Positions 15,772-22,644 of a stretch of 26,344 bases of DNA are shown piece by piece. The notes below the pieces were generated by a model, which saw only the letters and a list, made by a program, of their open reading frames with translations, ran no database searches and was not told where the DNA came from. Within the stretch, counting starts at the first letter, position 1; each line of letters opens with the position of its first letter. The translations under genes were made by a program, and so were the position numbers. The stretch is from JAAYCI01 sp964370195. GTDB taxonomy: Bacteria; Bacillota; Clostridia; Oscillospirales; Ruminococcaceae. Location of the stretch: NCBI GenBank assembly GCA_964370195.1, contig CAYJIH010000027.1:1-26344 (forward strand). The letters run 5' to 3'.

Positions 15772-16920
15772 ATGAATTTGAAAGCAGCAGGTGTAAAGCC
15801 AAAAGCGCGTGTAGCCACAATAGAATGGTTTCGATTTTTGGCGGCGCTTGTGGTGATGAATCATCACTTTTTAGAATTTTTTACCGAAGAGGGCGGCAAG
15901 ATTCAATTTGCTTATGTGGTGGTAGAGTTCTTCTTCTTGTTGTCTGGGTTTTTAATGATGAAATATGTGGACACAAATGAAAAGCCAATGCCACTTGGCT
16001 CGTTTTTGCTGCATAAAGTCTCGTCTTTTTATCCCGTTTTTATGGTGGCATTTGCCATGCAGTTTGTCTTATTTGTGGTTAAAAATCAGCTGGGAAACGC
16101 TGTGGAAGTGGGTGGGGCACTGTTCCACTTCAAATGGGAAGCATTGATGTTACAAACGGCTGGGTTTATTCAAGACCCACAATTTAATATAGACTACCTA
16201 TTGGGCCAAGCGTGGTATTTGTCGGCCATGCTGCTTGCTTTGTTGGTTGTATATCCGTTGGCCTGTTATTGTAAAAAGGTGTTTCTTTCCATTATATGCC
16301 CTACACTAGTGGTTTTGGTATATGGTTACATTATTGAAACGCAGGCAACATTGAACATTGGAAGCGAGTTTTTAGGTTTTGTTTCCTCTGCCGTTGTGCG
16401 CGCGCTTGCGGCTACTTGTCTTGGTTGCCTTGCATATGCTGTAACATCGTACTTTAAGAAGGCAGGGTTTGCAAAGCCGAAATTGGCGGCTGTTTTAGAA
16501 GTGGTTACATACATGTGTGTTGCTATTTTTGTGGTGATAGGCAATGGAAGAAGCATGTTTATTAGCAACGAAGACAGCCTGTTTTTTGTGCTGGTTTTTG
16601 CGTGCATCATTGTGTTTGCGTTTGTGGGAAAAACACCAATTTCTGTTTTCTTAAATACACACGCAACACGTCAAAGTGTTTATTTGGGTTCTATAAGCCT
16701 ATATTTGTATTTGTTGCACTGGCCTATATTAAATGCATTGCAGTTGTTTTTTGCAGAACTACCGTTTGCGGCAACCATTGTTTTGTATTACATTTTGTGT
16801 TTTGGAACAAGTGTTTTGCTATGTTACTTGTATAAAAAAAGAAAGAATATGTGGCCCTTTGTCTGTTTTGTTGTGGCTGTGCTGTTATTTTCTTTTACAT
16901 TGCCTTATTGGGCGTACTGA
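15772..16920 (+). CDS. Acyltransferase-3 family membrane protein
   Basis: A 382-residue integral membrane protein with ten or more hydrophobic helices. The N-terminus carries the family signature: IEWFRFLAALVVMNHHF with its conserved arginine and histidine, and then VEFFFLLSGFLMMKY. Such proteins (OafA/WecH-like) O-acylate sugars, exopolysaccharide, peptidoglycan or lipids at the membrane; the acceptor here is unknown. No SGNH domain is attached. The ATG is preceded by GAAGGAAGGGG. It lies 25 bases after the DUF2130 gene, so probably in one transcript with it. A small perfect hairpin without a T-run (AAACCA/TGGTTT, 16923-16937) follows its stop. Confidence 0.9.
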   Translation: MNLKAAGVKPKARVATIEWFRFLAALVVMNHHFLEFFTEEGGKIQFAYVVVEFFFLLSGFLMMKYVDTNEKPMPLGSFLLHKVSSFYPVFMVAFAMQFVLFVVKNQLGNAVEVGGALFHFKWEALMLQTAGFIQDPQFNIDYLLGQAWYLSAMLLALLVVYPLACYCKKVFLSIICPTLVVLVYGYIIETQATLNIGSEFLGFVSSAVVRALAATCLGCLAYAVTSYFKKAGFAKPKLAAVLEVVTYMCVAIFVVIGNGRSMFISNEDSLFFVLVFACIIVFAFVGKTPISVFLNTHATRQSVYLGSISLYLYLLHWPILNALQLFFAELPFAATIVLYYILCFGTSVLLCYLYKKRKNMWPFVCFVVAVLLFSFTLPYWAY

Positions 16921-17018
16921 TAAAACCAAAGTGGTTTGCATAAGGTTTTGATGTGGTGAAAATGGAAATGAGCCAAATCGTACATTGTTTTAAAAATAGA
17001 AAGAGGGAGAACAAGGCA

Positions 17019-17831
17019 ATGTGTTATACCATTAGAAAAGCACAAGAGAGAGACAAAGATGCCGTGTTGGCACTTGGGCGTAAAATAGTAGATGTTTACG
17101 AGCGTACGCACCTTGGAGAGGAAGTGGCGGACGATTATTTAAACAGTGGGGCTTGTGACGCAGCATTAGCGGCCAATTATAAAAATGCGACGGTTGTTTT
17201 AGAAAATGACATTGTTATTGGGTTTTTGTACACCGATAAGAATGAGATACAGGGGTTATCGGTTGATGTGCCCTACTGGGGAAAAGGGGTTGCACAAAAA
17301 CTGATTGCATATGCCACGCAAAATGTGTTCAAATCGTATGACGAAATTCAGCTTGAGTGTTTTGTTACTTCGCCTCGCGCCAATGCATTTTATCAAAAAA
17401 TGGGTTTTCGAAACAGCGGCATTGTAGAAGGAGAGGGTGGCAGCAGGGTTTTGTATAAGCGTAAAATTGGTGGGGATGTGTCGCCCAAAGAAATTCTTTT
17501 AAACTGGATTGATGCATTTAACAGTGCAAATGCAAAGGCACTTAGCGAGTTTTACGCAGAAGAGGCAGTGAACCACCAAGTGGTAACAGATCCCGTAAGG
17601 GGGAAAAGTGCCATTTATCAGCGGTTTGAAGAGGAGTTTGCTACAGCTGAAATGGTGTGTATACTAGAGAATATCTTTATGGATGGTGAGTGGGCCATGA
17701 TGGAATGGAAGGACCCGAAAGGTTTTCGAGGGTGTGGGTTTTTTCATGTGGTTGGTGGGAAAATCGTCTTTCAAAGAGGGTATATGGATAAGTTGAGTTT
17801 TTTGAAAATGAACGGATTGCCGATTGAATAA
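17019..17831 (+). CDS. GNAT acetyltransferase fused to an NTF2/SnoaL-like domain
   Basis: A 270-residue two-domain protein. Residues ~1-150 are a GNAT N-acetyltransferase with the acetyl-CoA loop in VPYWGKGVAQKLI (84-96) and the C-terminal signature SPRANAFYQKMGF (118-130). Residues ~155-270 are an NTF2-like (SnoaL) alpha+beta barrel: PKEILLNWIDAFNSAN, ALSEFYAEEAVNHQ, and the ending GYMDKLSFLKMNGLPIE. Each half resembles a family usually seen as a separate small protein. The frame is open to 16953, but the ATG at 17019 is preferred because GAGGGAGAA precedes it and the GNAT fold begins immediately. Substrates are unknown; detoxification or small-molecule modification is a guess. The ABM-type gene starts 15 bases downstream. 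Confidence 0.86.
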   Translation: MCYTIRKAQERDKDAVLALGRKIVDVYERTHLGEEVADDYLNSGACDAALAANYKNATVVLENDIVIGFLYTDKNEIQGLSVDVPYWGKGVAQKLIAYATQNVFKSYDEIQLECFVTSPRANAFYQKMGFRNSGIVEGEGGSRVLYKRKIGGDVSPKEILLNWIDAFNSANAKALSEFYAEEAVNHQVVTDPVRGKSAIYQRFEEEFATAEMVCILENIFMDGEWAMMEWKDPKGFRGCGFFHVVGGKIVFQRGYMDKLSFLKMNGLPIE

Positions 17832-17846
17832 AAAGGGGATACTTGA

Positions 17847-18197
17847 ATGAGTTATGTTGTGGTTTTGTTTGAAGTAAAGCCAACGAAAGAGGGAATGGAG
17901 CAGTACTTGGAGCTTGCAGCTATGCTAAAGCCAATGTTTACTACGGCCGATGGGTTTATTAGTGCCGAGCGTTTTACGAGTTTAAATGAAGAAGGCAAGC
18001 TTTTGTCGATGAATGTGTGGGAAAGCGAAGAGGCTGTGCAAAAGTGGCGCAACCATTTGCAGCATAGAATGAGCCAAGAAAAAGGAAAAAGTAAATTATT
18101 TGAAAGCTATAAAATAACGGTGTGCAATGTGGTGCGCTCTTATACGGACCAAGAGCGTGAAAATGCACCGGTGGATTCAAACGAGTATTTGTTATGA
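17847..18197 (+). CDS. Antibiotic biosynthesis monooxygenase (ABM) family protein
   Basis: A 116-residue protein with one ABM-type ferredoxin-like alpha/beta domain: SYVVVLFEVKPTKEGMEQYLELAAML, GFISAERFTSL, LLSMNVWESEEAVQKWRN, and HRMSQEKGKSKLFESYKITV. These small dimeric proteins include quinol and haem monooxygenases, but many have no known substrate, so a stress-related or redox role is the most that can be said. The length is normal. AAAAGGGGA precedes the ATG. Its last codons overlap the DUF1848 gene by 4 bases (ATGA at 18194-18197), indicating translational coupling. Confidence 0.88.
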   Translation: MSYVVVLFEVKPTKEGMEQYLELAAMLKPMFTTADGFISAERFTSLNEEGKLLSMNVWESEEAVQKWRNHLQHRMSQEKGKSKLFESYKITVCNVVRSYTDQERENAPVDSNEYLL

Positions 18198-19135
18198 TCA
18201 TCAGTGCAAGCAGGCGGTGCGATATTCCGTCCCATTTTGGAAAATGGTTTGTAAACCGCTTACAAGAGGGGTTTGTTCTGGTTCAAAACCCATACAATAC
18301 AAAGCGGTTTAGCAAGGTGATGCTTACGCCCGAAGCGGTGGACATCATTGTGTTTTGGACGAAAAATCCCCTTCCGTTTTTACAATATTTGCCAAAGATA
18401 GACGCTCTTGGTTATCCTTATTATTTTGAGTTTACGCTCACGCCTTATGGCAAAGATACAGAGCGCAATTTGCCCGAAAAAGAGATACTTTTGGATGCAT
18501 TTATCACGCTTTCACATAACCTTGGTAAAAACCGCGTGGTGTGGCGATACGACCCCATTGTGATTGATGAACAACACAACATCGCTTACCATGAAGAAAA
18601 ATTTTCTTACATGGCAAGGCGCCTTTGTGGCAGCACAAACAGATGTGTTATCAGCTTTGTTGATGGTTATAAAAATGTTACGCAGCGTATGGGCAAAAAT
18701 CCATCTGATGCGGTGTCGCGCTCTAATGTTCATGAAATCAGTGGCCTTTTTTCAAAAATTGCAAAGGAAAACGGCATGGAGGTTGTTACATGCAGTGAAA
18801 AATACAACTTGGAAAAATATGGTGTACAGCACGGCGCCTGCATTGATAAAGAGCGAATCGAAAGCATTTTGGGCTGTAAAATTGTAGAAAAAAAGGATAA
18901 AAATCAGCGGGAAGAATGCCTGTGCTTGGAAAGCATTGATATTGGAACGTACAATTGCTGTGCAAATGGATGTTGTTATTGTTATGCAATTCAAAGCGAC
19001 AAAGCAGCCGCTGCAAATATAGAAAAACACAATCCGGCCTCGCCTGTTTTGATAGGCGAAGCCGGTTTAAATGCACTGATTACGAACAGGGATACAAAAA
19101 GTGTTGTAATCAACCAGATGTCTTTTTTTGAGTGA
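18194..19135 (+). CDS. DUF1848 family protein (radical-SAM-like C-terminal cysteine cluster)
   Basis: A 313-residue protein matching DUF1848 over its length: MIISASRRCDIPS at the start, VDIIVFWTKNP (49-59), YYFEFTLTPYG, RVVWRYDPIV (114-123), CVISFVDGYKNV, and a cysteine-rich end. The C-terminal cluster is C242, C244, C255, C256, C260, C261, C263; the run CCANGCCYCYA resembles the CxxxCxxC of radical SAM enzymes, and the family is described as having such a C-terminal cluster. Function is unknown. It overlaps the ABM gene by 4 bases and is the last gene of the co-directional group. It converges with the carbonic anhydrase gene, with 21 bases between the stops and no terminator in that gap. Confidence 0.92.
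   Translation: MIISASRRCDIPSHFGKWFVNRLQEGFVLVQNPYNTKRFSKVMLTPEAVDIIVFWTKNPLPFLQYLPKIDALGYPYYFEFTLTPYGKDTERNLPEKEILLDAFITLSHNLGKNRVVWRYDPIVIDEQHNIAYHEEKFSYMARRLCGSTNRCVISFVDGYKNVTQRMGKNPSDAVSRSNVHEISGLFSKIAKENGMEVVTCSEKYNLEKYGVQHGACIDKERIESILGCKIVEKKDKNQREECLCLESIDIGTYNCCANGCCYCYAIQSDKAAAANIEKHNPASPVLIGEAGLNALITNRDTKSVVINQMSFFE
19034..19065 (-). terminator. Strong hairpin inside the end of DUF1848, probable terminator for the convergent carbonic anhydrase gene
   Basis: CCGGCCTCGCCT (19034-19045) and AGGCGAAGCCGG (19054-19065) form a 12-bp stem with one mismatch and an 8-base loop. On the minus strand it is followed by ATTGTGTTTTTC and lies about 90 bases beyond the carbonic anhydrase stop. 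It is inside a coding region on the other strand, so its T-run is limited by codon needs. Confidence 0.45.
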
Positions 19136-19156
19136 GAGGTGTGATGCAACGCAGGG

Positions 19157-19702
19157 CTAGATATGTACTTCGCACAAAGCACCGGTGGTTACATCCATAA
19201 TAAACCCACGAATGATGATATCATCGGGCATGAGCGGGTGATTTTGCAGCACACCCAACGAATGCTGAACACTTTCCTCGATAGAAGAAAAGCCCCCCAG
19301 CCAAGTTTTAAAATCGATGCCGCTGTGGCTTAGCACTTCTAAATCGCGGGCGGGGATACCACGATCCAATAGTTTTTCCACCACTTCATCGCCGTCTAAA
19401 CCTTGCACGCCACAATCGGTGTGGCCAATCACCATAATTTGGGTAACACCCAGTTCTAAAACCGATATAAGCAAACTGCGAACCACGCTTCCATACGGAT
19501 GGCTTATCACACCACCGGCATTTTTTATCAGTTTAACATCACCGTTTCCAATGCCAAGTGCAGCCGGCAGCAATTGCACAAGGCGGCTATCCATGCAAGA
19601 AACGATGGCAAGTTTTTTATCGGGATATTTGCTTGTTGTATAATTTGTATATCCTTTTTCTTTTAAAAAAGTTTTATTATAAGTTAAAATCTCATCAATC
19701 AT
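19157..19702 (-). CDS. Beta-class carbonic anhydrase
   Basis: A 181-residue protein of the short beta-carbonic anhydrase type that reversibly hydrates CO2 to bicarbonate. Zinc ligands are C36 (in SCMDSR), H94 and C97 (in IGHTDCG), with the catalytic D38-R40 dyad present. NAGGVISHPYGSVVRSLLIS and DVTTGALCEVHI complete the pattern. It is cytoplasmic, with no signal peptide. The start follows AAAGGAAGA. It is a single gene. Fixation or supply of bicarbonate in an anaerobe fits. Its other neighbour, the TauE/SafE gene, is divergent and shares an intergenic region of ~240 bases. Confidence 0.95.
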   Translation of the reverse strand: MIDEILTYNKTFLKEKGYTNYTTSKYPDKKLAIVSCMDSRLVQLLPAALGIGNGDVKLIKNAGGVISHPYGSVVRSLLISVLELGVTQIMVIGHTDCGVQGLDGDEVVEKLLDRGIPARDLEVLSHSGIDFKTWLGGFSSIEESVQHSLGVLQNHPLMPDDIIIRGFIMDVTTGALCEVHI

Positions 19703-19762
19703 ATTAATGGGTCTTCCTTTCTGTGAAAAACAAAGCGAACCGTTTTTATGTTTTCATATACC

Positions 19763-19768
19763 ATTATA
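19763..19768 (-). promoter_or_regulatory. Possible -10 element of the carbonic anhydrase gene
   Basis: A perfect TATAAT on the minus strand about 60 bases before the ATG. The -35 region is not convincing (TTCCCA at 18 bases), so this is only a candidate. Confidence 0.3.
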
Positions 19769-19944
19769 TAACAAAAGGGAGCAAAATGGGAACCACTGTA
19801 ACAATCGCTTGTTAAGGACGCATGTATACATTGTGGTAACGGGTGGTTTGTTCTCTGCGGTGCTGGGAAGTGCTTTGTTGATTGCTAAGTTGTTTGTGTG
19901 CTGTGTATAAATGAAATGTTGTGAGCGAGTGAAGGGGGCTTTTT

Positions 19945-20727
19945 GTGTATCCAATTTATTTTCTTGTTGCTTTATTTTCTTCTGTTATCGGCTCCATCAC
20001 CGGAATGGGGGGCGGGGTGATTATAAAGCCTGTTTTTGATACGTTTGGCATATTTGATGCGCAAAGTATTGGCGTACTTTCTTCTTTTACGGTGCTCTCC
20101 ATGGCACTGGTCTCAGCACTACGTAATTTGGCGCGAAAAACGGCAATTCCTGTAAAAACGGCTGTTTTGGTGGCGATTGGCTCTATTGTTGGTGGTTATA
20201 TTGGGCAATCGCTTCTCAATTTGGCAACGAACGATATGCCAAACAACCGTGTCATCGTTACACAAAATATTCTTCTTGCTATCATTATTTTTATTGTTTT
20301 TATTTATATGAAAATAAAAACATCCCTTCCGTCCTTTCAAACACGAAACAGCGTTCTTGTTTTGGTTGTCGGTTTGTTTTTAGGTGTTGTATCTTCGTTT
20401 TTAGGCATTGGAGGAGGGCCCATTAACGTGGCTGCGTTTATATTCTTTTTTTCCTATGATACAAAAACAGCGGCCATTAGTTCTTTAGTTACCATTGTGT
20501 TTGCGCAAACGTCAAAGCTACTTTCTGTAGGATACGATGTCGGCTTTGCCGATTTTGATTTATCTCCACTTCCCTTCATGGTGGCGGGTGCGGTGCTGGG
20601 TGCACTCATAGGTTCAAAAATTTCCGAAAAACTGAGCAATCAACTGGTGGATACATGTTTTAACGCAGTTCAACTTTTGGTGCTGGGGCTGTGTGTGGTA
20701 AATATCGTTCGTTATCAAAGCGGATGA
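19945..20727 (+). CDS. TauE/SafE family (DUF81) sulfite/organic-anion exporter-like permease
   Basis: A 260-residue membrane protein with seven to eight helices and the two-fold internal repeat of TauE/SafE. The first half has IGSITGMGGGVIIKP and the second has FLGIGGGPINVAAFIFF, each a glycine-rich loop before a conserved proline or asparagine. The family exports or imports sulfite, sulfoacetate and other anions; the substrate here is unknown. Translation starts at GTG (19945), preceded by GAAGGGGG at a normal distance, and the next in-frame ATG would cut into the first helix. It appears to be a single gene. No clear terminator follows; the next strong hairpin (20902-20924) is ~175 bases away and lacks a T-run. 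Confidence 0.92.
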   Translation: MYPIYFLVALFSSVIGSITGMGGGVIIKPVFDTFGIFDAQSIGVLSSFTVLSMALVSALRNLARKTAIPVKTAVLVAIGSIVGGYIGQSLLNLATNDMPNNRVIVTQNILLAIIIFIVFIYMKIKTSLPSFQTRNSVLVLVVGLFLGVVSSFLGIGGGPINVAAFIFFFSYDTKTAAISSLVTIVFAQTSKLLSVGYDVGFADFDLSPLPFMVAGAVLGALIGSKISEKLSNQLVDTCFNAVQLLVLGLCVVNIVRYQSG

Positions 20728-21105
20728 TGAGCCTTACGAAGGGGAAAATGCAATGGTTCGCGGATAAAACGGCTTATCGGTGGTGGCAAATACACAGCTT
20801 GGTTTACAAATAAAAACTCAGTAGAATTTACGCCAGAATTTTAAATCACGATAAAAACCAACCATCAGCCAAACATATACGTTGAAACTGTATTTTTGAT
20901 GAAAGAGTAGAACGAATACTCTTTGCACGGTATGAATCCATGATATGTGATAAATATATTACGAATCGTGATGTTTTATATTTTTCAAGCACCATACAGT
21001 GACGCGTGCGTGTTGAGCAAGCCACATGCACGATATAAAAAAGAGGGAAGTGGACGATTTCGACAGTGGGTATGCATACCTAGTGGTGAAGGCGGAAGGT
21101 TCCCT
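20728..21105. other. Gene-poor region before the assembly gap
   Basis: No established gene is recognised. A 21-codon frame (20748-20813, plus strand) has GAAGGGG at a proper distance and encodes a Trp-rich peptide, but nothing else supports it. Structures seen: a perfect 8-bp hairpin AAAGAGTA/TACTCTTT with a 7-base loop (20902-20924); ACGAATCGT (20961-20969); a 9-bp stem with one G·U pair (21005-21013 with 21024-21032); and the 12-base palindrome GGTATGCATACC (21069-21080). A frame starting with ATG at 21026 runs into the gap and could be the start of a small or broken gene, but it has no clear ribosome binding site. Confidence 0.4.
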
Positions 21106-21205
21106 NNNNNNNNNNNNNNNNNNNNNNNNNNNNNNNNNNNNNNNNNNNNNNNNNNNNNNNNNNNNNNNNNNNNNNNNNNNNNNNNNNNNNNNNNNNNNNN
21201 NNNNN
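21106..21205. other. Assembly gap of exactly 100 N
   Basis: The run of N is exactly 100 bases, the usual placeholder for a scaffold gap of unknown size. GGTTCCCT stands directly on both sides (21098-21105 and 21206-21213), which suggests that the contig ends overlap or that a repeat was not resolved. Confidence 0.95.
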
Positions 21206-21275
21206 GGTTCCCTATATAGTTATTGCTACAATGGACATTGCGATATGGTTTTGCTTAATCGAAAAAAATGAAAAA

Positions 21276-21331
21276 ATTTATTTATGAATTTATTTATGAA
21301 AACCGGTTGCTCTTTAATATACCTCGGTATA
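21276..21331. promoter_or_regulatory. Tandem repeat and palindromes upstream of GGDEF pair 2
   Basis: ATTTATTTATGA is repeated exactly twice in tandem (21276-21287, 21288-21299). The palindrome AACCGGTT (21301-21308) follows, and then the inverted repeat TATACC-TC-GGTATA (21318-21331). All lie 50-110 bases upstream of the -10 element at 21380, where activator or repressor sites are expected. No regulator can be named. Confidence 0.4.
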
Positions 21332-21355
21332 AAAAGCTGTGTGAGTATATTTTAT

Positions 21356-21385
21356 TTGCGTTGTATGGTAAAAGCGTGCTATAAT
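21356..21385 (+). promoter_or_regulatory. Promoter of GGDEF pair 2
   Basis: A perfect TATAAT (21380-21385) with a TGC extension lies 18 bases from TTGCGT (21356-21361). The predicted start near 21392 leaves a leader of only ~25 bases, containing AGGGGAAGAG, so no room for a riboswitch remains. Confidence 0.6.
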
Positions 21386-21415
21386 TTATACAAATTTATG
21401 TAGGGGAAGAGAAAT

Positions 21416-22624
21416 ATGTCGAATCGGTTTTTGGATATCATGGCACTAGGCATGTTTTTTATCTATCAGCTGGAGATACTGAAATACGCCACACAAATCC
21501 TTGTTGATGGTAAGACAAGCGGTTTGAAGAATTACATTTTGGCATTTATAAATTGCGTGTTGTTGGTGGTCAGTATTGTCTTACCAATTCGCCATGAATT
21601 TATTTATGGTTTCACAATGCTTGTGTTGGCTGTAGAGTTTAAACTTATTTCGAAAGCCGGGTGGTTGCAGGTTTTTTGTGGCTCTTCCATTTTTGCCATG
21701 AACATTGCATCTGTAATAATCCCCGTTGTTGCCGTTATGGGGCACCTAACCAACACAGCGCCGGCCGATATTTTTCAGTCTGCACAATACCGTGGCATCA
21801 CCCTTTTTGTTAGCTGTTTCTTGCTATCTGTTGTTGTTTTGCCGGTTGTTAAAAGTTTTTTCAGCCTCGCATCTGTTCGGAATATAACAAAAGCCGGCAA
21901 TTATTCTTTGCTTTTGTTTATTTCAGTTTTAGGCACAGTGCTGTACGAATCTTTGTTTGTTGCAACTATTTTTACAGGCACACAATATAGTACACAGTTG
22001 ACACTTGCCATTTTCACATCAGTGTTTGTTCTTACGTCGTTTTATTATTTTTTTGGTTACAGTTGCTCTTTGTTAAACGCCTCCTTTTACCAAAAAGAGT
22101 CTGATGCGTTGATTGATGAAAAAGAGCATTTGGAAAGCACAAAAACAGTGCTAAGCGAAAAAATTGAACGAGATGCCCTTACCGGCACGAACAACCGCCG
22201 TTTTATTATTTCTTTTTTGCAAGACTTAATTGACTCGAAAACAGCCGGTTTTACGGTTTTATTTGTGGATATCAATGCGCTGAAATCGACAAACGACCAT
22301 TACGGGCATGCGGCCGGAGATAGGCTGATTTGCAGGGTGGCCAAGGTGTTAAGCACGGTGGTAAGGGAAAATGATGCTGTAGCGCGCGTTGGTGGGGACG
22401 AATTTGTGGTGGTGCTTACAAACGCCCAGCCACAAACGGCAGAAAAAATATTGGTGCGTATCCAAGCATGTCTTGAACAAGAGGATTTGGAAGAAGTTTT
22501 CCCGGTGTCGGCAAGTATTGGTGCACTTTATGTAGATAGTGAACTTCAGCAAAAAAGTGTTGACTATATTTTGTCTAAAGTAGACGAGAAAATGCGTGAA
22601 AATAAAAAACAGTTTTATGCCTAA
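21416..22624 (+). CDS. Membrane-bound diguanylate cyclase with I-site (first gene of pair 2)
   Basis: A 402-residue protein. Six or seven hydrophobic helices span ~5-222, followed by a charged linker helix (~225-250) and a GGDEF domain (~250-400). It has DALTGTNNRR, D285 in FVDINALK, STNDHYGH, and an intact GGDEF (326-330). REND (317-320) sits exactly five residues upstream and matches the RxxD inhibition site. An active, feedback-limited c-di-GMP synthase is predicted. The membrane part is homologous to the gene at 305 with hardly any length difference: VEFKLISK ends at residue 80 in this protein and LEFKFISK ends at residue 80 in that one. AGGGGAAGAG precedes the ATG and a good promoter lies directly upstream. 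The partner gene begins 20 bases after the stop. Confidence 0.93.
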   Translation: MSNRFLDIMALGMFFIYQLEILKYATQILVDGKTSGLKNYILAFINCVLLVVSIVLPIRHEFIYGFTMLVLAVEFKLISKAGWLQVFCGSSIFAMNIASVIIPVVAVMGHLTNTAPADIFQSAQYRGITLFVSCFLLSVVVLPVVKSFFSLASVRNITKAGNYSLLLFISVLGTVLYESLFVATIFTGTQYSTQLTLAIFTSVFVLTSFYYFFGYSCSLLNASFYQKESDALIDEKEHLESTKTVLSEKIERDALTGTNNRRFIISFLQDLIDSKTAGFTVLFVDINALKSTNDHYGHAAGDRLICRVAKVLSTVVRENDAVARVGGDEFVVVLTNAQPQTAEKILVRIQACLEQEDLEEVFPVSASIGALYVDSELQQKSVDYILSKVDEKMRENKKQFYA

Positions 22625-22644
22625 AGAAAGGGATTTAAAAGATT

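Noticed and set aside
16923..16937. AAACCA/TGGTTT hairpin as a terminator after the acyltransferase gene
   Set aside because: The stem is short, with a 3-base loop and no T-run. The next gene runs in the same direction.
19833..19910. Short plus-strand frame with one hydrophobic segment just before the TauE/SafE gene
   Set aside because: It needs a GTG start without a properly spaced ribosome binding site, and the longer frame has no coding signature. Likely chance.
20902..20924. Terminator of the TauE/SafE gene
   Set aside because: The 8-bp stem is perfect, but only TTT within the stem follows and then GCACGG. It is also ~175 bases from the stop.
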